Position numbers and translations under genes: made by a program. A stretch of DNA of 8,773 bases, taken from the NCBI GenBank assembly GCA_018970965.1, contig JAGWVG010000057.1, positions 1-8,773 on the forward strand, in the 5' to 3' direction. This DNA is from Alphaproteobacteria bacterium (GTDB lineage: Bacteria; Pseudomonadota; Alphaproteobacteria; Sphingomonadales; Sphingomonadaceae). Each line of letters opens with the position of its first letter. Position 1 is the first letter of the stretch. Below the pieces are notes generated by a model, which saw only the letters and a program-made list of their open reading frames with translations, was not told the DNA's origin and did no database searches. Below are positions 1-7,325 of the stretch, piece after piece.

Positions 1-4
1 TCTT

Positions 5-1777
5 ATGGCTTTGAATGCAGACACGACCGCGCTGCGCGACGCGCTTGTCATTCTTGGGGCTGCTGGCATTGTCATTCCAGCCTTTGCCCGCTTTCGCATT
101 ACGCCTGTTATTGGCTTTATTCTCATTGGCATTTTAGCGGGCCCCTATGGCTTGGTGCGCTTAAGCGAGACCTTGCCCTGGATTACCGCGCTGACGATTA
201 CCAATAAGCAGGTGATCGAGCCCTTTGCCGAATTCGGGATTGTCCTGCTGCTGTTCACAATTGGGTTGGAGCTTTCCTTTGCACGGCTAAAATCCATGCG
301 GCGCTTGGTCTTCGGCGTCGGCGCGGCGCAGCTTTTTGGCGCAGGTGCACTGATTGGCCTCGCGCTGATGGCGTTTGGCGAAGAGAGCAAAGCCGCCTTT
401 GGGCTGGGTGTCGCGCTTGCGCTATCGTCCACGGCGTTGGTTTTGCCCATTTCCGGCACGTCTGGTGCCGTGGGCCGCAACGCATTTGGCATGTTGCTGT
501 TTGAAGATTTGGCGTTGGTGCCCATCATCTTCCTCTTGGGTGCGGTGGCGGGCGCTGGCGCTGGACTGGCAGACCTTAGCCATATTCTGCTGGCAGGCGG
601 CGCAACGATTATTGGCATGGTGCTGGTTGGGCGCTTTGGGCTGCCCCCGCTTTTTGCTCAGGCCGCACGCACGAAAAGCCCCGAGCTCTTTTTGTCAGCC
701 ACATTGCTTGTTGTCATTCTCTCAAGCTTGATGACCTTATGGGCAGGCCTATCTTCATTGCTCGGCGCGCTGCTGGCTGGGCTTCTGATCGCCGAAACAG
801 CGTATCGCAGTGAAGTAGAAAATGTGGTTCTCCCATTTCGCGGGCTCGCCCTTGGGATATTTCTGATCACTATTGGCATGAGCCTCGATCTGGATCGACT
901 GCTGCGCGATTGGCCGATGATCCTTCTCGCTTTAACGGGTGTGGTTCTGATCAAATTTGCTGTGACGGCGGGCCTATTGCGCCTCAATGGGGTGCGCAAA
1001 GGCGTGGCGACGGAAGTGGGCGTGCTCATGGGTAGCCCTTCCGAAACGACGCTCATCGTGCTGGGCGCCGCGACACAAGTGGCGCTGATCGATCCGCAAA
1101 GCGGGGCCTTTTGGCAAGTGGTCACTGCACTGGGCCTAACGATTACGCCGCTCTTGGCACGGCTGGGGCGCTTTACTGCAATGCGTCTTGAAGCCAGTCG
1201 TGCTGAAGCCGCGCATAAAGATAATCCCATTTCAACTGATGCACGCACGATCATCATTGGCTTTGGTCGAGTCGGACGCATGGTGGCCGCTATGCTGGAT
1301 GTCCATGACCAGCCCTGGGTGGCCGCAGAAGGCGATATTGATGCTGTCCACCGCGCACGTCGCGAAGGCAAGCCTGTGCATTTTGTCGATGCCCGGCGGC
1401 AAAAAGCGCTTGAGCCTTTAGGCCTTCCCCATGCGCGCGCGGTTGTGATGACAATGGATGATCACGTGCAAGCGGCCCGCCTCATTCGACAATTGCGGCA
1501 GGACTATCCCTATCTTCCTATTATCGCCCGGGCGCGCGATGCAACGCATGCGGCAGAACTTTATCGCGCCGGGGCAAGTGATGCTGTGCCTGAAACATTG
1601 GAAAGCTCGCTCCAGCTCTCAGAGGCCGTATTGGTGGATCTGGGTGTGGCGATGGGGCCGGTCATCGCATCCGTCCACCAAATGCGGGAAGACTTGCGCA
1701 CGGCGATCCGCCACCGGGCCGAGCTGCAAAACACGCCGCGCTTGGGCGCGCTCAAGCGGCCCCCTAAATCAGAGTAA
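5..1777 (+). CDS. KefB/YbaL-type cation:proton antiporter (CPA2) with RCK domain
   Basis: A 590-residue inner-membrane antiporter of the CPA2 family, expected to exchange K+ or Na+ for H+ in potassium or pH homeostasis. Residues about 12-395 form a chain of hydrophobic segments typical of the Na+/H+ exchanger fold. They include LAGPYGL (44-50), LLLFTIGLEL (81-90) and the conserved LLFEDLALVP (164-173), whose acidic FED matches the ion-binding region of the family. Residues about 414-545 form a TrkA-N (RCK) domain with a Rossmann GFGRVG loop (419-424). There is no second RCK-C domain, as in KefB and YbaL. The VD at 461-462 stands where the family usually has GD. The ATG at 5 lies about 12 residues before the first membrane segment and fits, but the frame is open to the window edge, so a longer start cannot be excluded and no ribosome site is visible. 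Family assignment is firm; the exact ion and any glutathione gating are unknown. Confidence 0.9.
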   Translation: MALNADTTALRDALVILGAAGIVIPAFARFRITPVIGFILIGILAGPYGLVRLSETLPWITALTITNKQVIEPFAEFGIVLLLFTIGLELSFARLKSMRRLVFGVGAAQLFGAGALIGLALMAFGEESKAAFGLGVALALSSTALVLPISGTSGAVGRNAFGMLLFEDLALVPIIFLLGAVAGAGAGLADLSHILLAGGATIIGMVLVGRFGLPPLFAQAARTKSPELFLSATLLVVILSSLMTLWAGLSSLLGALLAGLLIAETAYRSEVENVVLPFRGLALGIFLITIGMSLDLDRLLRDWPMILLALTGVVLIKFAVTAGLLRLNGVRKGVATEVGVLMGSPSETTLIVLGAATQVALIDPQSGAFWQVVTALGLTITPLLARLGRFTAMRLEASRAEAAHKDNPISTDARTIIIGFGRVGRMVAAMLDVHDQPWVAAEGDIDAVHRARREGKPVHFVDARRQKALEPLGLPHARAVVMTMDDHVQAARLIRQLRQDYPYLPIIARARDATHAAELYRAGASDAVPETLESSLQLSEAVLVDLGVAMGPVIASVHQMREDLRTAIRHRAELQNTPRLGALKRPPKSE

Positions 1778-1802
1778 CCCGCATATCGATGGGAGAATGG
1801 CG

Positions 1803-1877
1803 TGGTGGGCGCGACAGGGATTGAACCTGTGACCCCACCCGTGTGAAGGGTGTGCTCTACCGCTGAGCTACGCGCCC
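1803..1877 (-). tRNA. tRNA-Val (anticodon CAC)
   Basis: A complete 75-nt cloverleaf reads on the minus strand. The acceptor stem GGGCGCG pairs with CGCGCCC. The D arm is GCTC/GAGC. The anticodon stem CACCC/GGGTG encloses the loop TTCACAC, giving anticodon CAC for valine codon GTG. The T arm ACAGG/CCTGT has the loop TTCAATC. The discriminator A and 3' CCA are encoded. It lies between the convergent antiporter gene, whose stop is 25 bp away, and the HU terminator. No hairpin plus T tract follows its 3' end, so the 3' end is probably made by processing. Confidence 0.97.
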
Positions 1878-1893
1878 ACGCCACGAGGCGTTG

Positions 1894-1922
1894 GCCCTAG
1901 CGAAGGCCATCGCGCAAAACAA
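1894..1922 (-). promoter_or_regulatory. possible tRNA-Val promoter
   Basis: On the minus strand TTGTTT (1922-1917) is followed after 17 bp by TAGGGC (1899-1894), placing a start about 10 nt before the mature tRNA. Only about 45 bp separate the tRNA from the HU terminator, so a promoter here would be compact. The -10 match is poor. Alternatively the tRNA is made by readthrough from HU. Confidence 0.3.
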
Positions 1923-1962
1923 GACGGGCGGCGCTTTTTCAAGCACCGCCCGTCATTTTTTT
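1921..1962. terminator. bidirectional terminator between the antiporter gene and HU
   Basis: A perfect 9-bp GC-rich stem, GACGGGCGG (1923-1931) with CCGCCCGTC (1946-1954), is extended after one mismatch by GCTT/AAGC and a TTTC loop. On the + strand seven T residues follow (1956-1962), which would end the antiporter transcript. On the minus strand the stem is followed by TTGTTTTG and lies about 30 bp after the HU stop, so it also serves HU. Confidence 0.88.
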
Positions 1963-1983
1963 CCGAAACGGAAAAGGCGTGTC

Positions 1984-2256
1984 TTAGTTGACAGCGTCCT
2001 TCAGGCCCTTGCCAGCCTTGAACTTCGGCTGCGACGAAGCCTTGATCTGCATCGGGGCACCCGTGCGCGGGTTGCGGCCCGTCGAAGCCTTGCGCTTCGA
2101 AACAGCGAAAGTGCCGAAGCCGACCAAGCGAACTTCGTCGCCCTTCTTCAGGGCGCCGGTGATGGCATCGAAAACGCCTTCCACAGCCTTGCTTGCGTCA
2201 GCCTTGGTCAGGCCCGAAGCTTCAGCGACAGCTGCGATCAGATCTTGCTTGTTCAT
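1984..2256 (-). CDS. hupB: DNA-binding protein HU
   Basis: A 90-residue histone-like protein, the usual length for HU. As a dimer it bends and compacts DNA and supports replication, repair and transcription. The N-terminal helices start MNKQDLIAAV. The DNABII signature spans GFGTF (46-50) to the beta-arm GRNPRTGAP (60-68), with Pro63 as the residue that intercalates into DNA in the family. The start at 2256 is chosen because AGGGGG (2270-2265) lies 8 nt ahead and the family begins at this residue. The frame is open 42 codons further upstream, but that part has no HU similarity. It follows lon, a widespread arrangement, with its own terminator at 1921-1962. The protein could be named HupB or simply HU; IHF is less likely because the sequence and the position after lon favour HU. 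Confidence 0.96.
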   Translation of the reverse strand: MNKQDLIAAVAEASGLTKADASKAVEGVFDAITGALKKGDEVRLVGFGTFAVSKRKASTGRNPRTGAPMQIKASSQPKFKAGKGLKDAVN

Positions 2257-2319
2257 TGGAAAAACCCCCTCGTCGAGTGTTGAGCGTATTTGTTTTTTCG
2301 GCAGAAAGCCGTGAAGAGA

Positions 2320-2348
2320 AGTAATGCCACGCTGGAAACATCTGTCAA
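2320..2348 (-). promoter_or_regulatory. probable HU promoter
   Basis: On the minus strand a perfect -35 hexamer TTGACA (2348-2343) is followed after 16-17 bp by CATTAC/ATTACT (2326-2320), about 65 nt before the HU start. Because lon ends in a terminator, HU needs a promoter in this 246-bp gap. The -10 match is weak. A second -35-like TTGACG at 2376-2371 has no good partner. Confidence 0.4.
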
Positions 2349-2450
2349 AAGAAATTCCGCGCCCGACTCGCGTCAAGGCCATGATTTATGTGTTTTTCGC
2401 CGCCAATTTGGCCACATTCGCCCGTTGAAACGGCACAATGTCGATATTTA

Positions 2451-2485
2451 ACAAAATCTCACGCGACTTTGCCAATCGCGTGAGA
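2451..2485 (-). terminator. lon terminator
   Basis: A perfect 10-bp inverted repeat, TCTCACGCGA (2457-2466) with TCGCGTGAGA (2476-2485), encloses a 9-nt loop. On the minus strand it is followed at once by TTTTGTT. It begins 18 bp after the lon stop, the right place for intrinsic termination of lon mRNA. Confidence 0.85.
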
Positions 2486-2502
2486 CCGATTCGTCATGTG
2501 CG

Positions 2503-4899
2503 TTAGTGCCGCACCACATCGCCTTGCGCCGATGCAGCAGCCGGCTGGGCCGCCAGTTCATCAGCTTCCGACCATTCAATTGGCTGCAATTCACTTGCCA
2601 GTGCGATGTCCAAAACTTCATCCACATGGCGGACGGGCAAAATCGTAAGCCCCTGTTTCACATTCTCAGGGATTTCAGCCAAATCCTTTTCATTCTCAGC
2701 CGGAATGAGAACCGTTGTGATACCGCCGCGCAGGGCCGCCAACAGCTTTTCCTTCAAGCCGCCGATAGGAAGCACCCGCCCACGCAGCGTCACTTCACCC
2801 GTCATCGCCACTTCACGCCGCACCGGAATGCCCGTGAGCGTTGAAACCATGGCCGTGACCATCCCAATGCCTGCAGATGGGCCATCCTTGGGCACAGCAC
2901 CTTCGGGCAAGTGGATATGAATGTCTTTGCGCTGAAACACGCTGGGCTTGATGCCATAGCCCGGCGCACGCGCTTTGACGAAGCTCATGGCGGCCTGAAT
3001 TGATTCGGTCATCACATCGCCCAGCTTACCCGTTGTCTTCACAACGCCCTTGCCTGGGACAGTAACGGCTTCAATCGTCAGCAATTCTCCACCAACTTCA
3101 GTCCAAGCCAGGCCCGTCACCGCGCCAATCTGATTTTCTTCTTCGCCCACGCCAAAGCGATATTTTGGCACGCCGGCAAACTCAGAGAGGTTATCGGGTG
3201 TCACCTCAACGCTGGTGGCCTTGCCTTCCAGAATGCGGCGCAACGCCTTACGCGCCAGCTTTGCAATCTCGCGCTCCAACGTGCGCACACCGGCTTCCCG
3301 CGTGTACAGGCGGATCAGATTGCGCAAGCCCGCTTCCGTCAGAGTAAACTCACCCTTTTTCAGGCCATGTGCGTCGATTTGCTTCGCGATTAAATGCCGC
3401 TGCGCAATTTCAACCTTCTCATCCTCGGTATAGCCTTCAAGCCGGATGATCTCCATGCGATCCAACAGCGGCTGTGGCAGATTGAGCGAGTTGGCCGTTG
3501 TCACAAACATCACGTCCGACAAGTCCACATCGGTTTCCAGATAATGGTCTTGGAACTTGCTGTTCTGTTCCGGATCCAACACTTCGAGCAGTGCAGATGC
3601 GGGATCGCCCCGGAAATCCTGACCCAGCTTGTCGATTTCATCGAGCAAGAACAGCGGGTTCATAGTGCCCGCCTTTTTCAAATTGGTCACAATCTTACCC
3701 GGCAGCGAGCCGATATAGGTGCGGCGGTGCCCCCGAATTTCGGCTTCATCACGCACCCCGCCCAAAGATTGACGGATAAATTCACGCCCCGTGGCCTTGG
3801 CGATCGAGCGGCCAAGCGACGTCTTGCCCACGCCCGGCGGGCCAACAAGGCACAGGATCGGGCCTTTCAGCTTATTGGTGCGTGCTTGAACGGCCAGATA
3901 TTCAACAATCCGGTCTTTCACCTTTTCCAGGGCGTAATGATCTGCGTCCAAAATGGACTGCGCTGACGCAATATCCTTTTTCAGCTTCGACTTTTTGCCC
4001 CAGGGCAGACCAAGCAAAACGTCGAGGTAATTGCGAACGACGGTTGCCTCCGCGCTCATCGGCGCCATTGTCTTCAGCTTCTTAAGCTCAGACTGGGCCT
4101 TGGTGCGCGCGTCTTTTGAAAGCTTCAGCTTATCAATTTTGTTCTGAAGTTCTTGAATTTCATTGCCATCGCCGTCCTCGCCTTCATTGCCGAGTTCACG
4201 CTGAATGGCCTTCAATTGTTCGTTCAGATAATATTCGCGCTGCGTCTTTTCCATCTGACGCTTCACGCGGCTGCGAATCTTCTTTTCGACCTGCAAGACG
4301 CTCAGTTCGCCTTCCATGAAGGCCAGCGCCATTTCGAGCCGCTTCGCCATATCCAGCTCAACCAGCAGGCTTTGCTTATCGGCCACCTTCAAGGCAAGAT
4401 TTGCAGAAACAGTATCAGCCAACTGGCTGGCATCGGTAATTTCATTCAGCTGCCCTGCGGTTTCCGCCGGCAGCTTCTTATTGAGCTTGGCATAATTGTC
4501 GAACCGATCGACAACCGACCGCATCAGCGCTTCGATTTCTTCCGCGTCTTCCGCTTCAGGCTGCTCAACGGGCTCAACTTCAGCCATTGCGACCGTTTGT
4601 TCATAATCGACATCAACCAGGCGCGCGCGTTGTTTGCCTTCAACCAGCACGCGCAAAGTGCCATCGGGAAGCTTCAGCAACTGCAGCACTGTCGCCGTGA
4701 CACCCATGTCATACAGATCATCACGGCCGGGATTGTCCTGACCGGGGTCCAGCTGGGCGACCAGCAAAATTTCCTTATCGCCCGCCATCGCCTGTTCCAG
4801 CGCCGCAACAGATTTCTCACGGCCGACAAACAGCGGCACAATCATGTGCGGGAAAACAACAATGTCACGCAGCGGCAACAACGGAAGCTTCAAAGTCAT
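2503..4899 (-). CDS. lon: ATP-dependent Lon protease
   Basis: A 798-residue cytoplasmic AAA+ serine protease that degrades misfolded and selected regulatory proteins. Residues 1 to about 200 form the LON substrate-binding domain, beginning with [14 protein letters not shown] charged coiled-coil stretch follows, with an acidic insert [10 protein letters not shown] at about 238-247. The AAA+ module has Walker A GPPGVGKT (353-360) and Walker B FLLDEID (417-423). The C-terminal protease domain has PKDGPSAG with catalytic Ser675 and [10 protein letters not shown] with Lys718, the 43-residue Ser-Lys spacing of Lon. The last 25 or so residues form an Ala-rich tail beyond the core. ATG 4899 is preferred over an in-frame TTG at 4920 because GGAG (4908-4905) lies 5 nt ahead and the family starts here. 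lolD is upstream and HU downstream. All key residues are intact. Confidence 0.97.
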   Translation of the reverse strand: MTLKLPLLPLRDIVVFPHMIVPLFVGREKSVAALEQAMAGDKEILLVAQLDPGQDNPGRDDLYDMGVTATVLQLLKLPDGTLRVLVEGKQRARLVDVDYEQTVAMAEVEPVEQPEAEDAEEIEALMRSVVDRFDNYAKLNKKLPAETAGQLNEITDASQLADTVSANLALKVADKQSLLVELDMAKRLEMALAFMEGELSVLQVEKKIRSRVKRQMEKTQREYYLNEQLKAIQRELGNEGEDGDGNEIQELQNKIDKLKLSKDARTKAQSELKKLKTMAPMSAEATVVRNYLDVLLGLPWGKKSKLKKDIASAQSILDADHYALEKVKDRIVEYLAVQARTNKLKGPILCLVGPPGVGKTSLGRSIAKATGREFIRQSLGGVRDEAEIRGHRRTYIGSLPGKIVTNLKKAGTMNPLFLLDEIDKLGQDFRGDPASALLEVLDPEQNSKFQDHYLETDVDLSDVMFVTTANSLNLPQPLLDRMEIIRLEGYTEDEKVEIAQRHLIAKQIDAHGLKKGEFTLTEAGLRNLIRLYTREAGVRTLEREIAKLARKALRRILEGKATSVEVTPDNLSEFAGVPKYRFGVGEEENQIGAVTGLAWTEVGGELLTIEAVTVPGKGVVKTTGKLGDVMTESIQAAMSFVKARAPGYGIKPSVFQRKDIHIHLPEGAVPKDGPSAGIGMVTAMVSTLTGIPVRREVAMTGEVTLRGRVLPIGGLKEKLLAALRGGITTVLIPAENEKDLAEIPENVKQGLTILPVRHVDEVLDIALASELQPIEWSEADELAAQPAAASAQGDVVRH

Positions 4900-4904
4900 A
4901 TCTA

Positions 4905-4908
4905 CTCC
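4905..4908 (-). promoter_or_regulatory. lon ribosome binding site
   Basis: GGAG on the minus strand lies 5 nt before ATG 4899. It decides between this start and the in-frame TTG at 4920, which has no such site ahead of it. Confidence 0.75.
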
Positions 4909-4938
4909 ATCCGGGCGCAAACCCCGCCCTTTGAAATG

Positions 4939-4967
4939 AATATGGTGACACCGCCGTCGCTTATCAA
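4939..4967 (-). promoter_or_regulatory. probable lon promoter
   Basis: On the minus strand TTGATA (4967-4962) and CATATT (4944-4939) are spaced by exactly 17 bp, giving a start near 4932 and a leader of about 33 nt with the GGAG ribosome site. The -10 context ACCATATT also recalls heat-shock sigma (RpoH) -10 elements, which would suit lon. No terminator separates lolD from lon, so readthrough from lolFD may add to expression. Confidence 0.5.
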
Positions 4968-4986
4968 TGGCCCACCCAATAGCCTT

Positions 4987-5661
4987 TTAGGCAGATAGGC
5001 GGCCCTCGTGCAGCCGAACGATGCGATCCATCTTGCCGGCCAGCCTTTCATTATGCGTGGCGACAAGCGCAGCGGCACCCTCGCCCCGAACCAAGCCCAG
5101 AAATTCTGCCAGCACAATATCTGCTGTTGCTTCATCCAGATTGCCTGTGGGTTCATCTGCCAGAACCAGCTGCGGCTGGTTGGCCAGCGCCCGCGCCACG
5201 GCCACGCGCTGCTGCTCGCCGCCCGACAATTGGCTGGGGCGATGTGTTAACCGATGGTGCAAGCCCAACGCGCTCAACAAATGCGTCGCGCGGTGCTGCG
5301 CCTCTTCTGCGCGCACATCACGCACCAATTGCGGCAGCATCACATTTTCAATGGCGCTGAAATCCGGCAGCAAATGATGGAATTGATAGACAAATCCCAT
5401 GCGGTCACGCCGAACCCGGGTCCGCCCTTCATTATCCAGCTGAGCGACATCTTCACCCGCGATGCGAATAACGCCCTCAAACCCGCCTTCCAGCAGCCCA
5501 ACGGCCTGCAGCATAGTCGACTTGCCCGAGCCCGATGGCCCCAGCAGCGCAACAATTTCGCCCGGCGCGATGCGCAGATCGACGCCGCGCAAAACCTCGA
5601 TGCTTTGCCCCCCTTGCGTGAAGGTCCGCCGCAAGCCTTGAATGTCGACAATGTCATTCAT
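4987..5661 (-). CDS. lolD: lipoprotein-releasing ABC transporter ATP-binding subunit LolD
   Basis: A 224-residue cytoplasmic ATPase that powers extraction of mature lipoproteins from the inner membrane and their transfer to the carrier LolA. It has Walker [10 protein letters not shown] (41-49), the Q-loop in YQFHHLLPD (92-100), the ABC signature LSGGEQQ (145-151), Walker B LVLADE followed by PTGNLDEAT (165-179) and the H-loop His203. Length and motifs match the LolD/MacB-type subfamily. The ATG overlaps the end of lolF by 8 nt (ATGAATGA), indicating translational coupling, and the partner permease next door supports LolD over other members such as FtsE or MacB. No terminator is evident before lon. 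Confidence 0.95.
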   Translation of the reverse strand: MNDIVDIQGLRRTFTQGGQSIEVLRGVDLRIAPGEIVALLGPSGSGKSTMLQAVGLLEGGFEGVIRIAGEDVAQLDNEGRTRVRRDRMGFVYQFHHLLPDFSAIENVMLPQLVRDVRAEEAQHRATHLLSALGLHHRLTHRPSQLSGGEQQRVAVARALANQPQLVLADEPTGNLDEATADIVLAEFLGLVRGEGAAALVATHNERLAGKMDRIVRLHEGRLSA

Positions 5662-6904
5662 AGCGCAACACCTGCACAGGATCGGTGCTTGCCGCCTTAA
5701 AGGCCGGATAAAGCGTCGCGAGGAAGCTAAACAACAGCGCCATTAAGGTAATGCCCAGCACCTCAATTGGGTCCACCTTTGCAGGCAATTCCGTAAGATA
5801 GCGGATCTGAGGGTCCCAGAGCGTTTGGCCAGTTGCAAATTGAACGAAATTCACGACATTTTGTCGGAATAAGAGGAACACAAGACCCAACCCCACGCCC
5901 GCCAAAGTGCCCAACGCGCCTATCACTGTTCCCACAGTCATAAAAATCCGAAGCACGCCGCTGCGCGATGCCCCCATTGTCCGCAAAATGGCGATGTCGC
6001 GTGTCTTGGCGCGGACCAGCATGATGAGCGAGGAAAGAATGTTAAAAGCCGCCACAAGGATGATGATCGACAGGACGACAAAGGAAACCACCCGGTCCAC
6101 AGCAAGCGCTTCAAACAGGGATGCATTCATCGTCCGCCAATCCGAAATCACCGCCTTATCGACAAGCTTAGGGGCAAGCGGCGCCAAAATTTCTCCAACT
6201 TTGTCGGCATCACGCGTTTCAAGCTCTACCATGCCGACCGCATCCCCCATCAGCAACAGCGTCTGCGCATCTTCAATGGGCATCACGACAAAGGCTTTGT
6301 CATAGTCGTATATACCCACCTCAAAAATCGCTGCCACGCGATATGAGACGATGCGCGGCACAGTGCCAAAGGGCGTGGTTTGGCCATCTGGAGAAATGAG
6401 ACTGATCGACCCTCCGGGCTGCACCCCCAGCGCCTCGGCCAACCGCGCGCCAATTGCCACCGCTCCACTGCCGGGCTGCACGGAGCGAATATCGCCTGCG
6501 ACAAGCTTCTTAGTGAACACGGGATTGGCGCGAATATCCGCAACCCGCATGCCCCGCACCAATATGCCCTCAACTCGGCCATTATAGCTGGCCATTAGCG
6601 GCTGCTCGATCAGCGGGGTTGCCGAAGTCACCCCGGGGGTTTGCCGTGCTTTGGCAACAACATCCTGCCAATCAGGCAGTTTGCCGCCATAGCCTTGCAC
6701 CACGGCATGCCCATTCAAACCGACAATCTTGTCAAACAGCTCTGCGCGAAAGCCATTCATCACACTCATGACGATGATCAGCGCGGCAACGCCCAGCATC
6801 ACCGCGACAAGACTGATCGTCGCGACAAGAAAGATGAACCCCTCCCCTTTGCCGGGAAGAAGATAACGTTTGGCAATAAAGCGCTCATAGCGGGTGAGTA
6901 GCAT
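5654..6904 (-). CDS. lolF: lipoprotein-releasing permease LolF (LolC/E family)
   Basis: A 416-residue inner-membrane permease that, with LolD, moves lipoproteins onto periplasmic LolA. The start reads [15 protein letters not shown], the classic LolC/LolE N-terminus. The first membrane segment spans about 23-50, followed by a large periplasmic domain (about 51-270). Three more segments lie at about 272-298, 319-346 and 381-400, forming the FtsX-like domain. [12 protein letters not shown] (302-313) is the cytoplasmic coupling helix and [15 protein letters not shown] (399-413) the family's C-terminal signature. Only one permease gene is seen, directly before lolD. Outside the gammaproteobacteria a single LolF usually replaces the LolC/LolE pair, so LolF is the likely name; annotators may call it LolC or LolE. 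ATG 6904 is chosen over an in-frame TTG at 6952 by family alignment, although no Shine-Dalgarno sequence precedes it. Confidence 0.94.
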   Translation of the reverse strand: MLLTRYERFIAKRYLLPGKGEGFIFLVATISLVAVMLGVAALIIVMSVMNGFRAELFDKIVGLNGHAVVQGYGGKLPDWQDVVAKARQTPGVTSATPLIEQPLMASYNGRVEGILVRGMRVADIRANPVFTKKLVAGDIRSVQPGSGAVAIGARLAEALGVQPGGSISLISPDGQTTPFGTVPRIVSYRVAAIFEVGIYDYDKAFVVMPIEDAQTLLLMGDAVGMVELETRDADKVGEILAPLAPKLVDKAVISDWRTMNASLFEALAVDRVVSFVVLSIIILVAAFNILSSLIMLVRAKTRDIAILRTMGASRSGVLRIFMTVGTVIGALGTLAGVGLGLVFLLFRQNVVNFVQFATGQTLWDPQIRYLTELPAKVDPIEVLGITLMALLFSFLATLYPAFKAASTDPVQVLRYE

Positions 6905-6912
6905 TGATAAGC

Positions 6913-6941
6913 GATCTAAAGCGGCGGCGGCATGCTGGCAA
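6913..6941 (-). promoter_or_regulatory. possible lolFD promoter very close to the start codon
   Basis: On the minus strand TTGCCA (6941-6936) and TAGATC (6918-6913) are spaced 17 bp. TAGATC fits the TANAWC core of the Caulobacter housekeeping -10 consensus. Only 8 bases lie between the -10 and ATG 6904, so the mRNA would be leaderless or nearly so, which fits the lack of a ribosome site. Confidence 0.4.
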
Positions 6942-6952
6942 TGGCCGGGCAA

Positions 6953-7156
6953 CCTGTTGCGGAATCACAACAGCATTTCGCAAAACGACACGCCCCAACG
7001 AATGGCGTCATGACAGCAAGATCATCCTAGGTTAGCCAGGCACTCAGAACATGGGGGCGCAATGGCCAACGGTTCGGGGAGCCCAGCGACACAGGCCTAG
7101 CCTGAAAGAAACGCGGGATCTAAAAAATGGGGGCGGACGAGATTTTTTCGTCACGC
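6953..7156. other. gap between lolF and the orphan terminator, no convincing protein gene
   Basis: This part of the 421-bp gap between divergent lolF and moxR has no open frame with a ribosome site or family-like sequence. The 9-nt word ATGGGGGCG occurs twice (7051-7059 and 7127-7135). AGGTTAG (7029-7035) can pair with CTAGCCT (7097-7103). The right half may belong to a small RNA ending at the terminator at 7163-7201. Confidence 0.5.
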
Positions 7157-7201
7157 AAAAGAGCGCCCGGGTCTGAAAACAGGCCCGGGCGCTTTTCTTT
7201 T
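7045..7201 (+). ncRNA. candidate small RNA ending at an orphan terminator
   Basis: A strong terminator at 7163-7201 has no recognisable gene ahead of it on the + strand. About 150 bp upstream, ATGACA (7010-7015), one mismatch from TTGACA, is followed after 17 bp by TAGCCA (7033-7038), which would start an RNA near 7045 of about 157 nt. I could not match it to SRP RNA, tmRNA, RNase P RNA or 6S RNA. The -10 is weak, so this is tentative. A leader or attenuator for moxR is another possibility. Confidence 0.22.
7163..7201 (+). terminator. strong hairpin terminator with no clear upstream gene
   Basis: A perfect 9-bp stem, GCGCCCGGG (7163-7171) with CCCGGGCGC (7184-7192), has a 12-nt loop and is followed by TTTTCTTTT on the + strand. 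The flanking A and T residues extend the stem by about four pairs. It could work in reverse too, where CTCTTTTG follows the stem, but no minus-strand gene lies on that side in the window. Confidence 0.8.
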
Positions 7202-7258
7202 GCCGTAGCGCGCAGCAGGCGCGCCCTGCCCTTTGGCTTAGAGGACATAACTCGGCGC

Positions 7259-7287
7259 TTGCATGGCGCGACGGCGCTGCTTATCCC
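7259..7287 (+). promoter_or_regulatory. weak candidate moxR promoter
   Basis: TTGCAT (7259-7264) and TATCCC (7282-7287) are spaced 17 bp and lie between the terminator and moxR. They would give a leader of about 32 nt. Each hexamer matches only partly, but some promoter is expected here because the upstream transcript is terminated. Confidence 0.28.
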
Positions 7288-7312
7288 AGTTTTTGAACTT
7301 GCCGTTTACGTC

Positions 7313-7318
7313 AAAGGA
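7313..7318 (+). promoter_or_regulatory. moxR ribosome binding site
   Basis: AAAGGA lies 7 nt before ATG 7326, good spacing, but only 1 nt before the in-frame ATG at 7320. It therefore supports 7326 as the start. Confidence 0.75.
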
Positions 7319-7325
7319 AATGTCG

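Noticed and set aside
658..1371. Open frame of 237 codons on the minus strand inside the antiporter gene
   Set aside because: It is antisense to a well-supported membrane protein gene and is Ser/Arg/Pro-rich without domains, typical of a shadow frame.
2295..2311. Hairpin CGGC/GCCG next to a T run in the HU leader
   Set aside because: The T run follows neither strand correctly: on the minus strand A residues follow the hairpin, and on the + strand the T run precedes it. The stem is only 4 bp.
2257..2382. N-terminal extension of HU by 42 residues
   Set aside because: The extension overlaps the probable promoter, has no HU similarity, and the strong AGGGGG site points to 2256.
3394..4998. Long open frames on the + strand opposite lon (for example 4153-4998)
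   Set aside because: They mirror the codon structure of lon and have low-complexity, His/Gln/Phe/Arg-rich products with no family match.
7051..7176. Open frame of 41 codons starting ATGGGGGCG
   Set aside because: No ribosome site precedes it, the composition looks non-coding (rich in Arg and Gly), and it ends inside the terminator loop. It remains a remote possibility.
7020..7205. SRP RNA, tmRNA, RNase P RNA or 6S RNA in the lolF-moxR gap
   Set aside because: The conserved SRP GGAAGGAAGCAG-type loop, the tmRNA T-arm and the RNase P core words are absent, and no long 6S-like closing stem could be traced.
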